Positions 26,058 to 34,198 of a stretch of 64,000 nucleotides of DNA are shown here, piece by piece. The notes under the pieces were generated by a model, which saw nothing but the letters and a program-made list of their open reading frames with translations, made no database searches and was not told where the DNA came from. The position numbers were made by a program, and so were the translations under genes. This DNA comes from an uncultured Flavobacteriia bacterium (GTDB lineage Bacteria > Bacteroidota > Bacteroidia > Flavobacteriales_D > Crocinitomicaceae): NCBI GenBank assembly GCA_937975705.1, contig CALJTX010000020.1, positions 140,744-204,743 on the forward strand, in the 5' to 3' direction. Numbering within the stretch: the first letter of the stretch is position 1; each line of letters opens with the position of its first letter.

Positions 26058-27023
26058 ATGAATGCACAGCAACATCCAGAACTTTCACTAGTGATTCCCA
26101 CTTTTAACGAAGAGGGAAATGTGCAGCGGCTTTATGAACAAATCAAGGTCGTTTTAGACCAACTTCACATCGACGCTTACGAAGTCATTTTTATCGACGA
26201 CGGCAGCACAGACGCCTCGTTACAGCGCATTGAAGCTTTGCGCAACCAAGATGCGCGTGTTCATTTTTTACAATTCAGCCGCAATTTTGGTCACCAACAT
26301 GCCCTAAAGGCTGGTCTTGACCACGCCCGCGGAGCTGCAGTCATCAGCTTGGACGCCGACCTTCAACATCCGCCAGCACTTATCGCCGATATGGTTCAAC
26401 TTTGGCGCAATGGCGCTGAGGTGGTTTACACGCGCCGTCAAGACAAACAAAACGTAGGTTTTTTCAAGAAAATAAGTGCAAAAGCCTTCTACTGGTTAGC
26501 CAATCGTTTATCTGAGGTGCCCATTGAAGAGGGCACAGCCGATTTTCGGCTACTCGACCGCAAAGTAGTCAGCGCTATCAAATCCTTCAAAGAATCACAT
26601 CTTTTTTTACGCGGCCTTATTCCTACGTTGGGCTTCAAGCAGGTTGCCCTCGATTACGAGCCCGCTGCACGTTTCAGTGGCCGAAGCAAGTATTCGCTTT
26701 CCAAAATGTTTCATTTTGCCATCAACGGCATTACTTCTTCTAGCGCCAAACCGCTTTATTTCTCCATTTATCTAGGCCTCTTTTTTGCTTTTTTGGCGTT
26801 TGTTTATGGGTGCTACGCAATTTACATAGCAGTCTTTACCAATGCTGCTATCACCGGCTGGACCTCCTTAATTGCATCGGTCTTGTTCATTGGTGGCATT
26901 CAAATGATTTTAATTGGTATTGTTGGTATTTATTTAGGCAAGCTTTTTGTGCAGAGCAAGCAGCGTCCCACTTATATCATCAAAACCGAAACACTCACTT
27001 CAGCTGCTCACCATGAAGCCTAA
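26058..27023 (+). CDS. Family 2 glycosyltransferase, polyprenyl-phosphate type (GtrB/DPM-like)
   Basis: 321 residues. The N-terminal GT-A domain has LSLVIPTFNEEGNV, VIFIDDGSTD, the DXD-type motif SLDADLQHPP and the later DFRLLDRKV and RFSGRSKYSLSKM. Two C-terminal transmembrane helices (SIYLGLFFAFLAFVYGCYAIYI and IASVLFIGGIQMILIGIVGIYL) are typical of enzymes that load a sugar onto a polyprenyl phosphate at the inner membrane. Its last 11 bases overlap the porZ gene. PorZ handles the anionic lipopolysaccharide attached to T9SS cargo, so a role in making that glycolipid is a reasonable but unproven inference. Confidence 0.87.
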   Translation: MNAQQHPELSLVIPTFNEEGNVQRLYEQIKVVLDQLHIDAYEVIFIDDGSTDASLQRIEALRNQDARVHFLQFSRNFGHQHALKAGLDHARGAAVISLDADLQHPPALIADMVQLWRNGAEVVYTRRQDKQNVGFFKKISAKAFYWLANRLSEVPIEEGTADFRLLDRKVVSAIKSFKESHLFLRGLIPTLGFKQVALDYEPAARFSGRSKYSLSKMFHFAINGITSSSAKPLYFSIYLGLFFAFLAFVYGCYAIYIAVFTNAAITGWTSLIASVLFIGGIQMILIGIVGIYLGKLFVQSKQRPTYIIKTETLTSAAHHEA

Positions 27024-29340
27024 CTTTCTTCTCCTCATTCTGTTGCTCACCTTTGGCAGTATCGCCAAAGCACAGATTCCAATGGGTACATGGAAGTACC
27101 ATGTGGCGAGTGCAAAAGCCATCGATATCGTTACCGATGGCGAGCGCATTTTTACAGCACTAGAAAACGGCCTCTACATTTACAACCCCTATACTGAAGA
27201 GGGTGTTTTGAAAACCGCACTGAATGGTTTATCAGACATCGAAATCTCTTGTTTATACCACGATGCCACTGACAACGCCACCTACATCGGCTATGCCAAC
27301 GGCAACATCGATAAATGGCAGGCCGGTAAAATCACCAATTTACCCGCGATCAAATTGGCTCAGATATCTAACTCTAAGCGCATCAATCAGTTTGAGCGCA
27401 ATGGCGCCTACATTTACGTCGCCAACGACTTCTCCATCGTCTTGATCGACGTCGCCAAAGAAGAAATCAAAGACACCTACTATCCAACAAACGGACTAGA
27501 AGCCATTGTCGATGTTGCGCTTACCCAAGACTCCATCTTTGCGCTCACCTCAACACAAATGCTCAAAGGGCTACGCAGTAACCCCGCTTTGCCAGATTAC
27601 GCTCAATGGGATCGCGATTTGCGCTTCCCGTATCAGGCCACAAACAAATACCGCGAGCTACAAACGATCAACCAACAATTCTGGGTCCTGCGCTCTAATG
27701 AAGCATATGGCCAAGATTCCGTTTTCCGCCTGAAAAACGATTTATTAGTCAACGTCATCAACGAGCCTTTTAGCTATGAAATCAACAGTATCCAAAATAT
27801 TGGTTCTCAAATGGCGATTTCTATAGACGGCGGCTTTTTTCTTTATAATGCCGACGGCCTGCAACAGAGCGCTTATTCCGCGAGCTTGCTAGACCGCTGG
27901 ATCAATCCTTCGCGTGTTTGTCAACTGAGCAATTCCTATTGGAGTGCAGACCAAGCATGGGGACTGCAGGAGCACCTGAATGCATATACTTGCAAGCGCT
28001 ATCCAATTGAGGGTCTTGCCAACCCTTTTGTCTACACCATGGATTGTCAAGAAGGTGTTTTAGCGGTTGGTTCAGGTCGCTTGGAGGCAGAAATTGCACC
28101 GGCATTTACGCGCAATGGCATTCATATCCTCGAAGAAAACCAATGGCGTTCTCTCAACACCCCAAAAGTAACTTCCTGGGACTACACCAAAATGTGGGAT
28201 TTCATCTCCATTGCCGTGAACCCCAAAAATCCAAAAGAAATAGCAGCCGGTACTTATTCTTTTGCGCCATTGACCATTTTGAACGAGACCGATTCCCTTG
28301 TTTTTGACCAAAGTAATTCACCAATAGAGCCTGTTTCAATTGGCAATGGTTGGTCTTTGATATCAGGGCTTAAGTTTGACCAGAAAGGCAATTTATGGGC
28401 TGCAAATGGCTACACAGATCGCCCACTCAAAATGCGACAAACCGACGGCACCTGGACAAGTTTTTATTTGGGCACGGGCGCTGCTAACAAGCAAACAACC
28501 CGACTCGAAATCGACTTTCAAGACAACATTTGGATTGGAACCTATGCCAATGGACTTGTAGGTTTGCAGCACCAAGGCACCTTAGACGACCCCAGCGACG
28601 ACGAATACATTCAACTGACATCAGGAGAGTTACAAGGCAACCTTCCTTCAAATAAAATTACCGCAATTGCCGCAGATTTTGATGGAGAACTCTGGATTGG
28701 CACCGATGCGGGCTTTGCAGTCTTGTACAACGCAAATGGAAGCTTTACTGCGGGGGCTGGCAACTACGACGCACAGCGCATCCTGATTCCATTTGAAGGC
28801 AACTATGAAGAAGTACTTGGCGACGCCAGTATTACCGACATTGAAGTAGATGGCGGCAACCGCAAGTGGATGTCTACGGCCAATGCAGGTTTGGTTTTGC
28901 TCTCTTCAGATGGCACCAAAATAATCGCACAATACAACGAAGACAACTCCCCCTTGATTTCAAATACCATTTACGATATCGAAATCAATCAGCAATCTGG
29001 TGAACTTTATATCGTTACCGACAAGGGCTTGGTCTCCTTTCGCATAGATGCGACCTATGAAGACCCCAGCTACGAAACACTCAATGTCTTTCCTAATCCG
29101 GTAAAGCCCGATTATTTTGGCCCTATCACCATTCAGGGCATCCGCTACAACTCCGATGTCAAAGTAACAGACGCTGCTGGTAATTTGATATATAAAACCC
29201 AATCAAACGGCGGCACCGCAACTTGGAACGGCCAAAATCTCAACGGAGAAAAAGTCCCAACCGGTGTCTACTTCTTCTGGACCGCCAACAATTACCAAGG
29301 TGGTGAGCGCAAAGTGGCTAAAGTACTCGTGATCCGCTGA
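27013..29340 (+). CDS. porZ: PorZ, type IX secretion system attachment-complex protein
   Basis: 775 residues, the same size as Porphyromonas PorZ (about 776). The ATG at 27013 precedes a signal peptide (MKPNFLLLILLLTFGSIAKAQ). The hallmark start IPMGTWKYHVA is followed by two seven-bladed beta-propellers of the two-component-regulator type (ENGLYIYNPYTEEG, IKWDxxGxLW-like motifs such as FQDNIWIGTYANGLVGL, and FDGELWIGTDAGFAVLY). The C-terminus is a sorting-type domain (VFPNPVKPDYFGPI ... KVPTGVYFFW ... KVAKVLVIR). PorZ, with PorU, PorV and PorQ, forms the outer-membrane attachment complex that clips the sorting signal and joins A-LPS to cargo. The gene is cotranscribed with a glycosyltransferase and pnuC. 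Confidence 0.88.
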   Translation: MKPNFLLLILLLTFGSIAKAQIPMGTWKYHVASAKAIDIVTDGERIFTALENGLYIYNPYTEEGVLKTALNGLSDIEISCLYHDATDNATYIGYANGNIDKWQAGKITNLPAIKLAQISNSKRINQFERNGAYIYVANDFSIVLIDVAKEEIKDTYYPTNGLEAIVDVALTQDSIFALTSTQMLKGLRSNPALPDYAQWDRDLRFPYQATNKYRELQTINQQFWVLRSNEAYGQDSVFRLKNDLLVNVINEPFSYEINSIQNIGSQMAISIDGGFFLYNADGLQQSAYSASLLDRWINPSRVCQLSNSYWSADQAWGLQEHLNAYTCKRYPIEGLANPFVYTMDCQEGVLAVGSGRLEAEIAPAFTRNGIHILEENQWRSLNTPKVTSWDYTKMWDFISIAVNPKNPKEIAAGTYSFAPLTILNETDSLVFDQSNSPIEPVSIGNGWSLISGLKFDQKGNLWAANGYTDRPLKMRQTDGTWTSFYLGTGAANKQTTRLEIDFQDNIWIGTYANGLVGLQHQGTLDDPSDDEYIQLTSGELQGNLPSNKITAIAADFDGELWIGTDAGFAVLYNANGSFTAGAGNYDAQRILIPFEGNYEEVLGDASITDIEVDGGNRKWMSTANAGLVLLSSDGTKIIAQYNEDNSPLISNTIYDIEINQQSGELYIVTDKGLVSFRIDATYEDPSYETLNVFPNPVKPDYFGPITIQGIRYNSDVKVTDAAGNLIYKTQSNGGTATWNGQNLNGEKVPTGVYFFWTANNYQGGERKVAKVLVIR

Positions 29341-29341
29341 T

Positions 29342-29944
29342 ATGCTAGGTTTTGACTTTTTGTCTCCGTTGTTGGAAATTGTCGCTGCAATCTTAGGCTT
29401 TATTTATGTCTATCTCATTGCTACCGAAAAGTCTGTAGGCTGGATATTCGGTATCGCTAGCGCCTTTTTCTACGCTTTGTTTTTCTATAACATGCACACA
29501 TGGGGCTTGTTTAGCCAGCAAATTGCCTATATCATTCTTGGTTTTTATGGCTTGTTTACATGGTCAGATCAAAAAGAATCCTTGCCTGTTCGGTCTATTG
29601 GGAAAGCAATTTGGATATGGGTTTTATTGAGTTTCTTGGTTGGTATTTTGTTTTTCTTTGTTGTCTTGTGGTTTGAATTAGGCGTTAAACCGTTTTTTTC
29701 CATTTATTTATTATGGGTCTGGCGAGAAGCACTAGACGCGCAGTTCTTTGTATTTTCCTTACTCGCTACTTGGCTCACCACTAGAAAAGTTTTGGAGAAC
29801 TGGTTGGTCTGGATTGTTGTCAATATCGTAGGAGTTATCTGGTTCAGCACCGAACATTGGTGGTCTACTGCAATTTTGTATTTCGCCTATTTATTACTTG
29901 CTTTTAACGGCTATAGAAAATGGAAAAAAGCACTCTCCGCATAG
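29342..29944 (+). CDS. pnuC: PnuC-type nicotinamide riboside transporter
   Basis: 200 residues with about seven transmembrane segments. PnuC signatures: FIYVYLIATEKSVGWIFGIA, an ALFFYNMHTWGLFSQQIAYI segment and IILGFYGLFTW. It takes up nicotinamide riboside, which the next gene product would phosphorylate, trapping it in the cell. It starts one base after the porZ stop and overlaps nadR-like by 25 bases. Confidence 0.88.
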   Translation: MLGFDFLSPLLEIVAAILGFIYVYLIATEKSVGWIFGIASAFFYALFFYNMHTWGLFSQQIAYIILGFYGLFTWSDQKESLPVRSIGKAIWIWVLLSFLVGILFFFVVLWFELGVKPFFSIYLLWVWREALDAQFFVFSLLATWLTTRKVLENWLVWIVVNIVGVIWFSTEHWWSTAILYFAYLLLAFNGYRKWKKALSA

Positions 29945-30426
29945 CATTTACCGGCCCGGAGTCTTGCGGCAAAACCACACATGCCGTTTGGCTTTCATCG
30001 TTTTTAGATCTCCCATACATAGCCGAATACGCCAGAACCTACCTCACTGAAAAATCTACCTACAAGCAAGAAGATTTAGATCTTATGGCTACCAAACAGG
30101 TAGCTTTATGGCCTAACGAGGGATTTATAGCCGACACCGAAATGCATGTGTTTGATATTTGGTCTGAGGTAAAATATGCGCAAGTGAGTCCGGTCATTTC
30201 AAGCTTGCTAGCTACACAAAATTTTGACCATTATTTTTTGTGCGCGCCAGACATCCCTTGGGAAGCAGATCCGCTCCGAGAAAACCCTGATGATCGGCAG
30301 CAATTATTTGATTTGTACCTTGCTGCACTTCAGAGAAACGAACGAAATTTTACCGTTTTGAGTGGCTCAATTGAAAAACGCCAAGAACTGATTAAAGTCA
30401 GGGTTTTGAGTTTATTGAATGCCTAA
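29920..30426 (+). CDS. NadR-type nicotinamide riboside kinase
   Basis: 168 residues. P-loop in RIAFTGPESCGKTTHAVWL and a following YIAEYARTYL motif are typical of the kinase domain of NadR (AAA_28 family). The repressor and NMN adenylyltransferase domains of enterobacterial NadR are absent, as in most Bacteroidetes. A later LCAPDIPWEADPLRENPDDR motif is also characteristic. With PnuC it forms an NAD salvage pair, with coupled translation through a 25-base overlap. Confidence 0.87.
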   Translation: MEKSTLRIAFTGPESCGKTTHAVWLSSFLDLPYIAEYARTYLTEKSTYKQEDLDLMATKQVALWPNEGFIADTEMHVFDIWSEVKYAQVSPVISSLLATQNFDHYFLCAPDIPWEADPLRENPDDRQQLFDLYLAALQRNERNFTVLSGSIEKRQELIKVRVLSLLNA

Positions 30427-30435
30427 CTTTACGCC

Positions 30436-31104
30436 ATGAAACGCATTCTATTCTTAGCTATCTTTTTTTTGATACTGGTGCCTATTGGTTACTATTACTT
30501 AAGTGATCAAGGCAAAATCAAACCTCTACCGGTAATCAATCCTATTGATGTGCAGCAAGAGATGGTTGATCCTGAAATGCTGCGCATGGGAAAAGGACAC
30601 CGTATTGGTGTATTTCGCTTTGAAAACCAAGATGGCATTTGGATCACGAATTCAGACATGAAAGGCAAAGTGAGCGTGGTCGAATATTTCTTCACCACCT
30701 GCAAGAGTATTTGCCCTATTATGAACACCCAAATGCAGCGCATTCAGCGCAAATTTGCCAACGAGCAAAAGGTGCGTATATTTAGCTTTACTGTAGACCC
30801 CGACACAGATACAGTTGCCCAAATGAAGCGCTATGCAAGTGCACACTCCGCCAAAGCAGGGCAGTGGCATTTTTTAACCGGAGAAAAAGCAGATTTGTAC
30901 AACTTGGCCAGACGCTCCTTCTTTGTCTTGAAACCTGCTGAGGCACAGAATTTAGGCGATGCCGGCAGCGATTTCATTCACACCAATAATTTTGTTTTGG
31001 TCGATCAGCAATTGCGCATCAGGGGCTACTACGATGGCACCAATCCTAAGGAAGTAAGTCTGCTCCAAGCACATATCTCGCAACTGCTCGACGCGCCTCA
31101 ATAA
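30436..31104 (+). CDS. SCO1/SenC family copper/thiol-redox protein
   Basis: 222 residues with one N-terminal membrane anchor (ILFLAIFFLILVPIGYYYL). A thioredoxin fold with the SCO copper-binding set: C89 and C93 in FFTTCKSICP and H182 in DFIHTNNFVLVD. SCO proteins deliver copper to, or reduce, the CuA site of cytochrome oxidase. No oxidase gene lies in the window. It is 9 bases after the NadR-like gene, probably the end of that operon. Confidence 0.87.
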   Translation: MKRILFLAIFFLILVPIGYYYLSDQGKIKPLPVINPIDVQQEMVDPEMLRMGKGHRIGVFRFENQDGIWITNSDMKGKVSVVEYFFTTCKSICPIMNTQMQRIQRKFANEQKVRIFSFTVDPDTDTVAQMKRYASAHSAKAGQWHFLTGEKADLYNLARRSFFVLKPAEAQNLGDAGSDFIHTNNFVLVDQQLRIRGYYDGTNPKEVSLLQAHISQLLDAPQ

Positions 31105-31122
31105 AGGCATTTTCTTTTTGCC

Positions 31123-31130
31123 TATCTTTG
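31123..31130 (+). promoter_or_regulatory. TAnnTTTG -7 box before the pseudouridine synthase gene
   Basis: TATCTTTG ends 7 bases before the ATG at 31138. No TTTG at the expected -33 spacing. It may start a separate transcript for the four-gene group 31138-34133. Confidence 0.35.
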
Positions 31131-31137
31131 TACTCAA

Positions 31138-31992
31138 ATGAGACAACCAAAGAAAACAGGTGCAAAACCTAAAGTAAGCGGTGCCAAAGACGCACCAAAG
31201 GTAAGTGCCCGTGACAAGCGCAAATACATCGATTACAAAATCAAAGTCAAAAAAGGCGATCCGCTGCCTAGTTTCCGCGAAGATGCCATCCGACTCAACA
31301 AATTTTTATCCAATGCAGGCATTTGTTCGCGACGCGAGGCAGATGTCCTGATCGAAACCGGTGTGGTTTCTATTAACGGTGTTATTGTCACTGAATTAGG
31401 CTACAAAATCAAGCCCGGAGATGTGGTGCAATACGATGGCGAGACCATCACAACTGGCACCAAGCGCTATGTTTTACTCAACAAACCAAAAGGTTACATT
31501 ACAGCTATCGACGACCCCCGCGGCCGCAAGACCGTCATGACCCTTGTGAGTAAAGCTTGCCGTGAACAAATATTCCCGGTGGGCCGCATGGAACGCGAAA
31601 CAACCGGCCTAATGTTATTTACCAACGACGGCGACATGATGAAAAAACTCTTGCATCCGCGTTACCACGCCCGCAAGCTGTATCATATCGAAACCAATAA
31701 GGCTGTAGCCAGAGAAGACCTCGAAAAAATGACGCGTGGCATAGACCTCGACGACGGTCGTTTCAAAGCAGAAGCTGCAAGTTTTGTTGAGGATGGCGCG
31801 AGCAATGAAATCGGTGTAGAGATCCGTTCGGGTAAAAACCAAGTTGTGCGCCGAATGATCGAAGCGCTTGGTTATCAAGTCATCAAACTAGACCGCGTTG
31901 TATATGCAGGTCTCACTAAAAAAGATTTACCGCGTGGGTATTACCGCCACCTCACCGAACAAGAAGTTGCGTTTTTAAAGATGTCTAAATGA
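31138..31992 (+). CDS. RsuA/RluB family pseudouridine synthase with catalytic Asp replaced by Glu
   Basis: 284 residues. A lysine/arginine-rich N-terminal tail of about 40 residues precedes an S4 RNA-binding domain (IRLNKFLSNAGICSRREADVL). The catalytic domain includes YVLLNKPKGYITAIDDPRGR, FPVGRMERETTGLMLFTNDG, and SGKNQVVRRMIEALGYQVIKL. In the family the motif is GRLDxxTxGLLLxTNDG, with Asp as the nucleophile; here the base sequence clearly reads GRMERETTGL, with Glu at that position. It should target U2605 or a neighbouring uridine of 23S rRNA, but the change makes catalysis doubtful. The stop overlaps the next start (ATGA). Confidence 0.85.
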   Translation: MRQPKKTGAKPKVSGAKDAPKVSARDKRKYIDYKIKVKKGDPLPSFREDAIRLNKFLSNAGICSRREADVLIETGVVSINGVIVTELGYKIKPGDVVQYDGETITTGTKRYVLLNKPKGYITAIDDPRGRKTVMTLVSKACREQIFPVGRMERETTGLMLFTNDGDMMKKLLHPRYHARKLYHIETNKAVAREDLEKMTRGIDLDDGRFKAEAASFVEDGASNEIGVEIRSGKNQVVRRMIEALGYQVIKLDRVVYAGLTKKDLPRGYYRHLTEQEVAFLKMSK

Positions 31993-32705
31993 AAAAATGG
32001 GTATTTTTTGGCTTGATCGTTCTTTTTGCCACTTTCACAGGTTGGTATGTCAAGGGATATTTTTCAAATGAGCCTTTTACCTACACGAGCCAAAATCCCA
32101 ATGCTGCCTACTTTTATCCGCTAGATACCGTTCCAAAAATCTATCAATACCGCGATATTGCAAATGGCTTAGATGAAGAATTTCACCGGATTTACACTGT
32201 AGAAGACGCTGTAGGTCCGCATCTTATCGTGGAGGTGTATGCCGGTGATGGCCGCTTGCGCGAAGCCATCAATTACAATATTGACTCACTTGTGGTTCAG
32301 GATCACATGGTGGTCAATAGAATGCAAAGCAAAGAAAAGGCGCTACTCTATAAAAATCAATTGTTTCCTTTTGATCTTCAAAAAGAAACCTGGTTTGCTT
32401 CTAAATTCAGTGGTGTCACTGATTCTACAGTGATTTTACAGGAACTCTTCCGCAAATTTCAAACCAAGAGATCGACGCGCTTTTTGAATAAAAATAAGGC
32501 TGCATCCTTGATTTTTCGGGATAAAATCCGTCGAACTGTGCTCAATCCTTTTACGAGAAAGGAAAATGAAGCTACCGGCATTCAATATTCAATTTTTGCA
32601 GAGGGCTATGGTTTAGTAGCCTGGCATAACCGTAACAAAACCATTCATTTTCGTTTAGAACGCATCCTGACGCAAAAGGAGTGGATTCAAATAATCGCGC
32701 GATGA
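31989..32705 (+). CDS. Unknown single-pass membrane or exported protein
   Basis: 238 residues with an N-terminal hydrophobic segment (WVFFGLIVLFATFTGWYV), then a soluble domain with alternating strands and helices. No family recognised. There are no internal repeats and no cysteine or metal motif. It overlaps both neighbours by ATGA junctions, so it is cotranslated with the pseudouridine synthase and an outer-membrane beta-barrel protein. Likely periplasmic. Confidence 0.65.
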   Translation: MKKWVFFGLIVLFATFTGWYVKGYFSNEPFTYTSQNPNAAYFYPLDTVPKIYQYRDIANGLDEEFHRIYTVEDAVGPHLIVEVYAGDGRLREAINYNIDSLVVQDHMVVNRMQSKEKALLYKNQLFPFDLQKETWFASKFSGVTDSTVILQELFRKFQTKRSTRFLNKNKAASLIFRDKIRRTVLNPFTRKENEATGIQYSIFAEGYGLVAWHNRNKTIHFRLERILTQKEWIQIIAR

Positions 32706-33568
32706 AACAACTCATTTTAATTGCTCTTTTCAGTGTTTTAGGTACTAGTGCTCAGGCGCAATACCTCAATCAGAAGAAGTCTACGGGCCCCGGCACACTC
32801 TTTTTTTATTGGGGTTACAACCGCAGTATTTATACACCAAGCACCATTCGCTTTATTGGACCGGGCTATGACTTCAAACTACAAGGCGTAGAAGCGGCAG
32901 ATAGGCCATCTACAAATTTCAATGAATATGTAAATTTCAAGACCTTTACAGTTCCGCAGTTCGATGTACGTGTGGGGTATAACTTCAAGCGCAATTGGGC
33001 AGTATCTTTAGGCTATGAGCACATGAAGTACGTCATGAAGCATGGCCCAACTTATTATTTGAGCGGCACGATTAACCCCGGAATTGATCAAGCTACAGGT
33101 TGGTCAGGCACCTACAGCGGTGATTCCATTACTACAAATGAAACTACCTTTCATTACGAGAACACCAATGGGCTCAATTATATCAATGTACAGCTTACCA
33201 ATGTATTTAAAATTTATAACTCAGAAAAAGGAAATTTTGCGCTCACTACTTTAATGGGTGTGGGAGCGGGCCCCATTCTTTCTTACAATGATTTTACTTT
33301 TGCCGGCGAGAAGTCCATGGAAACCGTCTCCCTTTCGGGTGTGGGCGCCTCGGGTCATTTTGGCTTGCGCGCTGAGTTTTTCAAGCATTTGTTTGTAGCT
33401 GCCAATGTGCAAGGCGGTTTTATCGGTCAATACCGCGTCAAAACCCGCCCCAATGACTATGACTCCCATGCCAAGCAAGCTTTCTTGTATGGACAAAGCG
33501 ACATCGTTGTGGGTGCTTTATTTTATTTGAAACAAGCCGATAAGTGTAACACTTGCCCAAATTGGTAA
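32702..33568 (+). CDS. Outer-membrane beta-barrel protein, unknown
   Basis: 288 residues from the ATG at 32702 (ATGA junction), followed by a signal peptide (MKQLILIALFSVLGTSAQAQ). The body consists of amphipathic strands (FFYWGYNRSIY, FDVRVGYNFKRNWAVSLGYEH, LNYINVQLTNVFKIY, GHFGLRAEFFKHLFVAANVQGG), ending in a hydrophobic strand (IVVGALFYLKQADK) and a cysteine pair (CNTCPNW). It fits an 8-12 stranded barrel of the PorT/OMP_b-brl class. Ligand unknown. Confidence 0.7.
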   Translation: MKQLILIALFSVLGTSAQAQYLNQKKSTGPGTLFFYWGYNRSIYTPSTIRFIGPGYDFKLQGVEAADRPSTNFNEYVNFKTFTVPQFDVRVGYNFKRNWAVSLGYEHMKYVMKHGPTYYLSGTINPGIDQATGWSGTYSGDSITTNETTFHYENTNGLNYINVQLTNVFKIYNSEKGNFALTTLMGVGAGPILSYNDFTFAGEKSMETVSLSGVGASGHFGLRAEFFKHLFVAANVQGGFIGQYRVKTRPNDYDSHAKQAFLYGQSDIVVGALFYLKQADKCNTCPNW

Positions 33569-33569
33569 A

Positions 33570-34133
33570 ATGAAATACCTAATTGTTGGTTTAGGAAACC
33601 CCGGTGCTGAATATCTTGAAACCCGACACAACATTGGTTTTAAGGTCTTAGATGAGCTGGCCTCAGAACTCGGCACCAACTTCTCTTTAGACAAAGCAGC
33701 TTTCAGAGCAGAGGCCAAATTCAAAGGCCGCCAGCTGATTTTGATCAAGCCCATTACCTACATGAACTTATCGGGAAAAGCCGTAAACTATTGGCTGCAA
33801 ACCGAAAAAATTCCACTGAGCAACCTGCTTGTAATTACCGATGATATCGCTTTGCCATTTGGTACGCTGCGTTTGAAAGGTAAGGGTAGTGATGGTGGCC
33901 ACAATGGTCTCAAAGACATCCAAGCCCTGCTCAAAACCCAAGAATATGCTAGATTGCGTTTTGGTGTAGGCTCAGATTTTTCCAAAGGCCGCCAAGCCGA
34001 TTATGTTTTGGGCGAATGGAAAACTGAAGAAAGAAAAGCACTGCCAGAAAGGATACAAACAGCCGCATCTTCTGCTAAAAGTTTTGTTTTTGATGGCCTA
34101 TCAATGGCCATGACCAACTGGAACAACAAATAG
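33570..34133 (+). CDS. pth: Peptidyl-tRNA hydrolase
   Basis: 187 residues, the usual length for Pth. Active-site residues are present: N10 (LIVGLGNPG), H20 (ETRHNIGF), N66 (TYMNLSG), the aspartate in VITDDIALPFG and the GGHNGLKDI motif. It releases tRNA from prematurely dropped peptidyl-tRNA. Cytoplasmic. It begins one base after the preceding stop and ends the group that starts with the pseudouridine synthase. Confidence 0.95.
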   Translation: MKYLIVGLGNPGAEYLETRHNIGFKVLDELASELGTNFSLDKAAFRAEAKFKGRQLILIKPITYMNLSGKAVNYWLQTEKIPLSNLLVITDDIALPFGTLRLKGKGSDGGHNGLKDIQALLKTQEYARLRFGVGSDFSKGRQADYVLGEWKTEERKALPERIQTAASSAKSFVFDGLSMAMTNWNNK

Positions 34134-34151
34134 GTAGCTCCTTGTTAAGCT

Positions 34152-34182
34152 TTTGTTAACTGATATTTTTTACTTACCTTTC
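34152..34182 (+). promoter_or_regulatory. Bacteroidetes-type promoter for the GEVED/kelch cassette
   Basis: TTTG at 34152-34155 and TACCTTTC at 34175-34182 with exactly 19 bases between them; one mismatch in the last base of the -7 box. Expected transcript start is near 34189, about 10 bases before the ATG at 34199. It would drive the five overlapping genes down to 39237. Confidence 0.55.
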
Positions 34183-34198
34183 GGTAAACTACTAGCTA

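Noticed and set aside
25956..26075. 40-residue N-terminal extension of the RidA protein
   Set aside because: It overlaps the start of the divergent glycosyltransferase and contains the promoter-like box; the family starts at the ATG at 25955.
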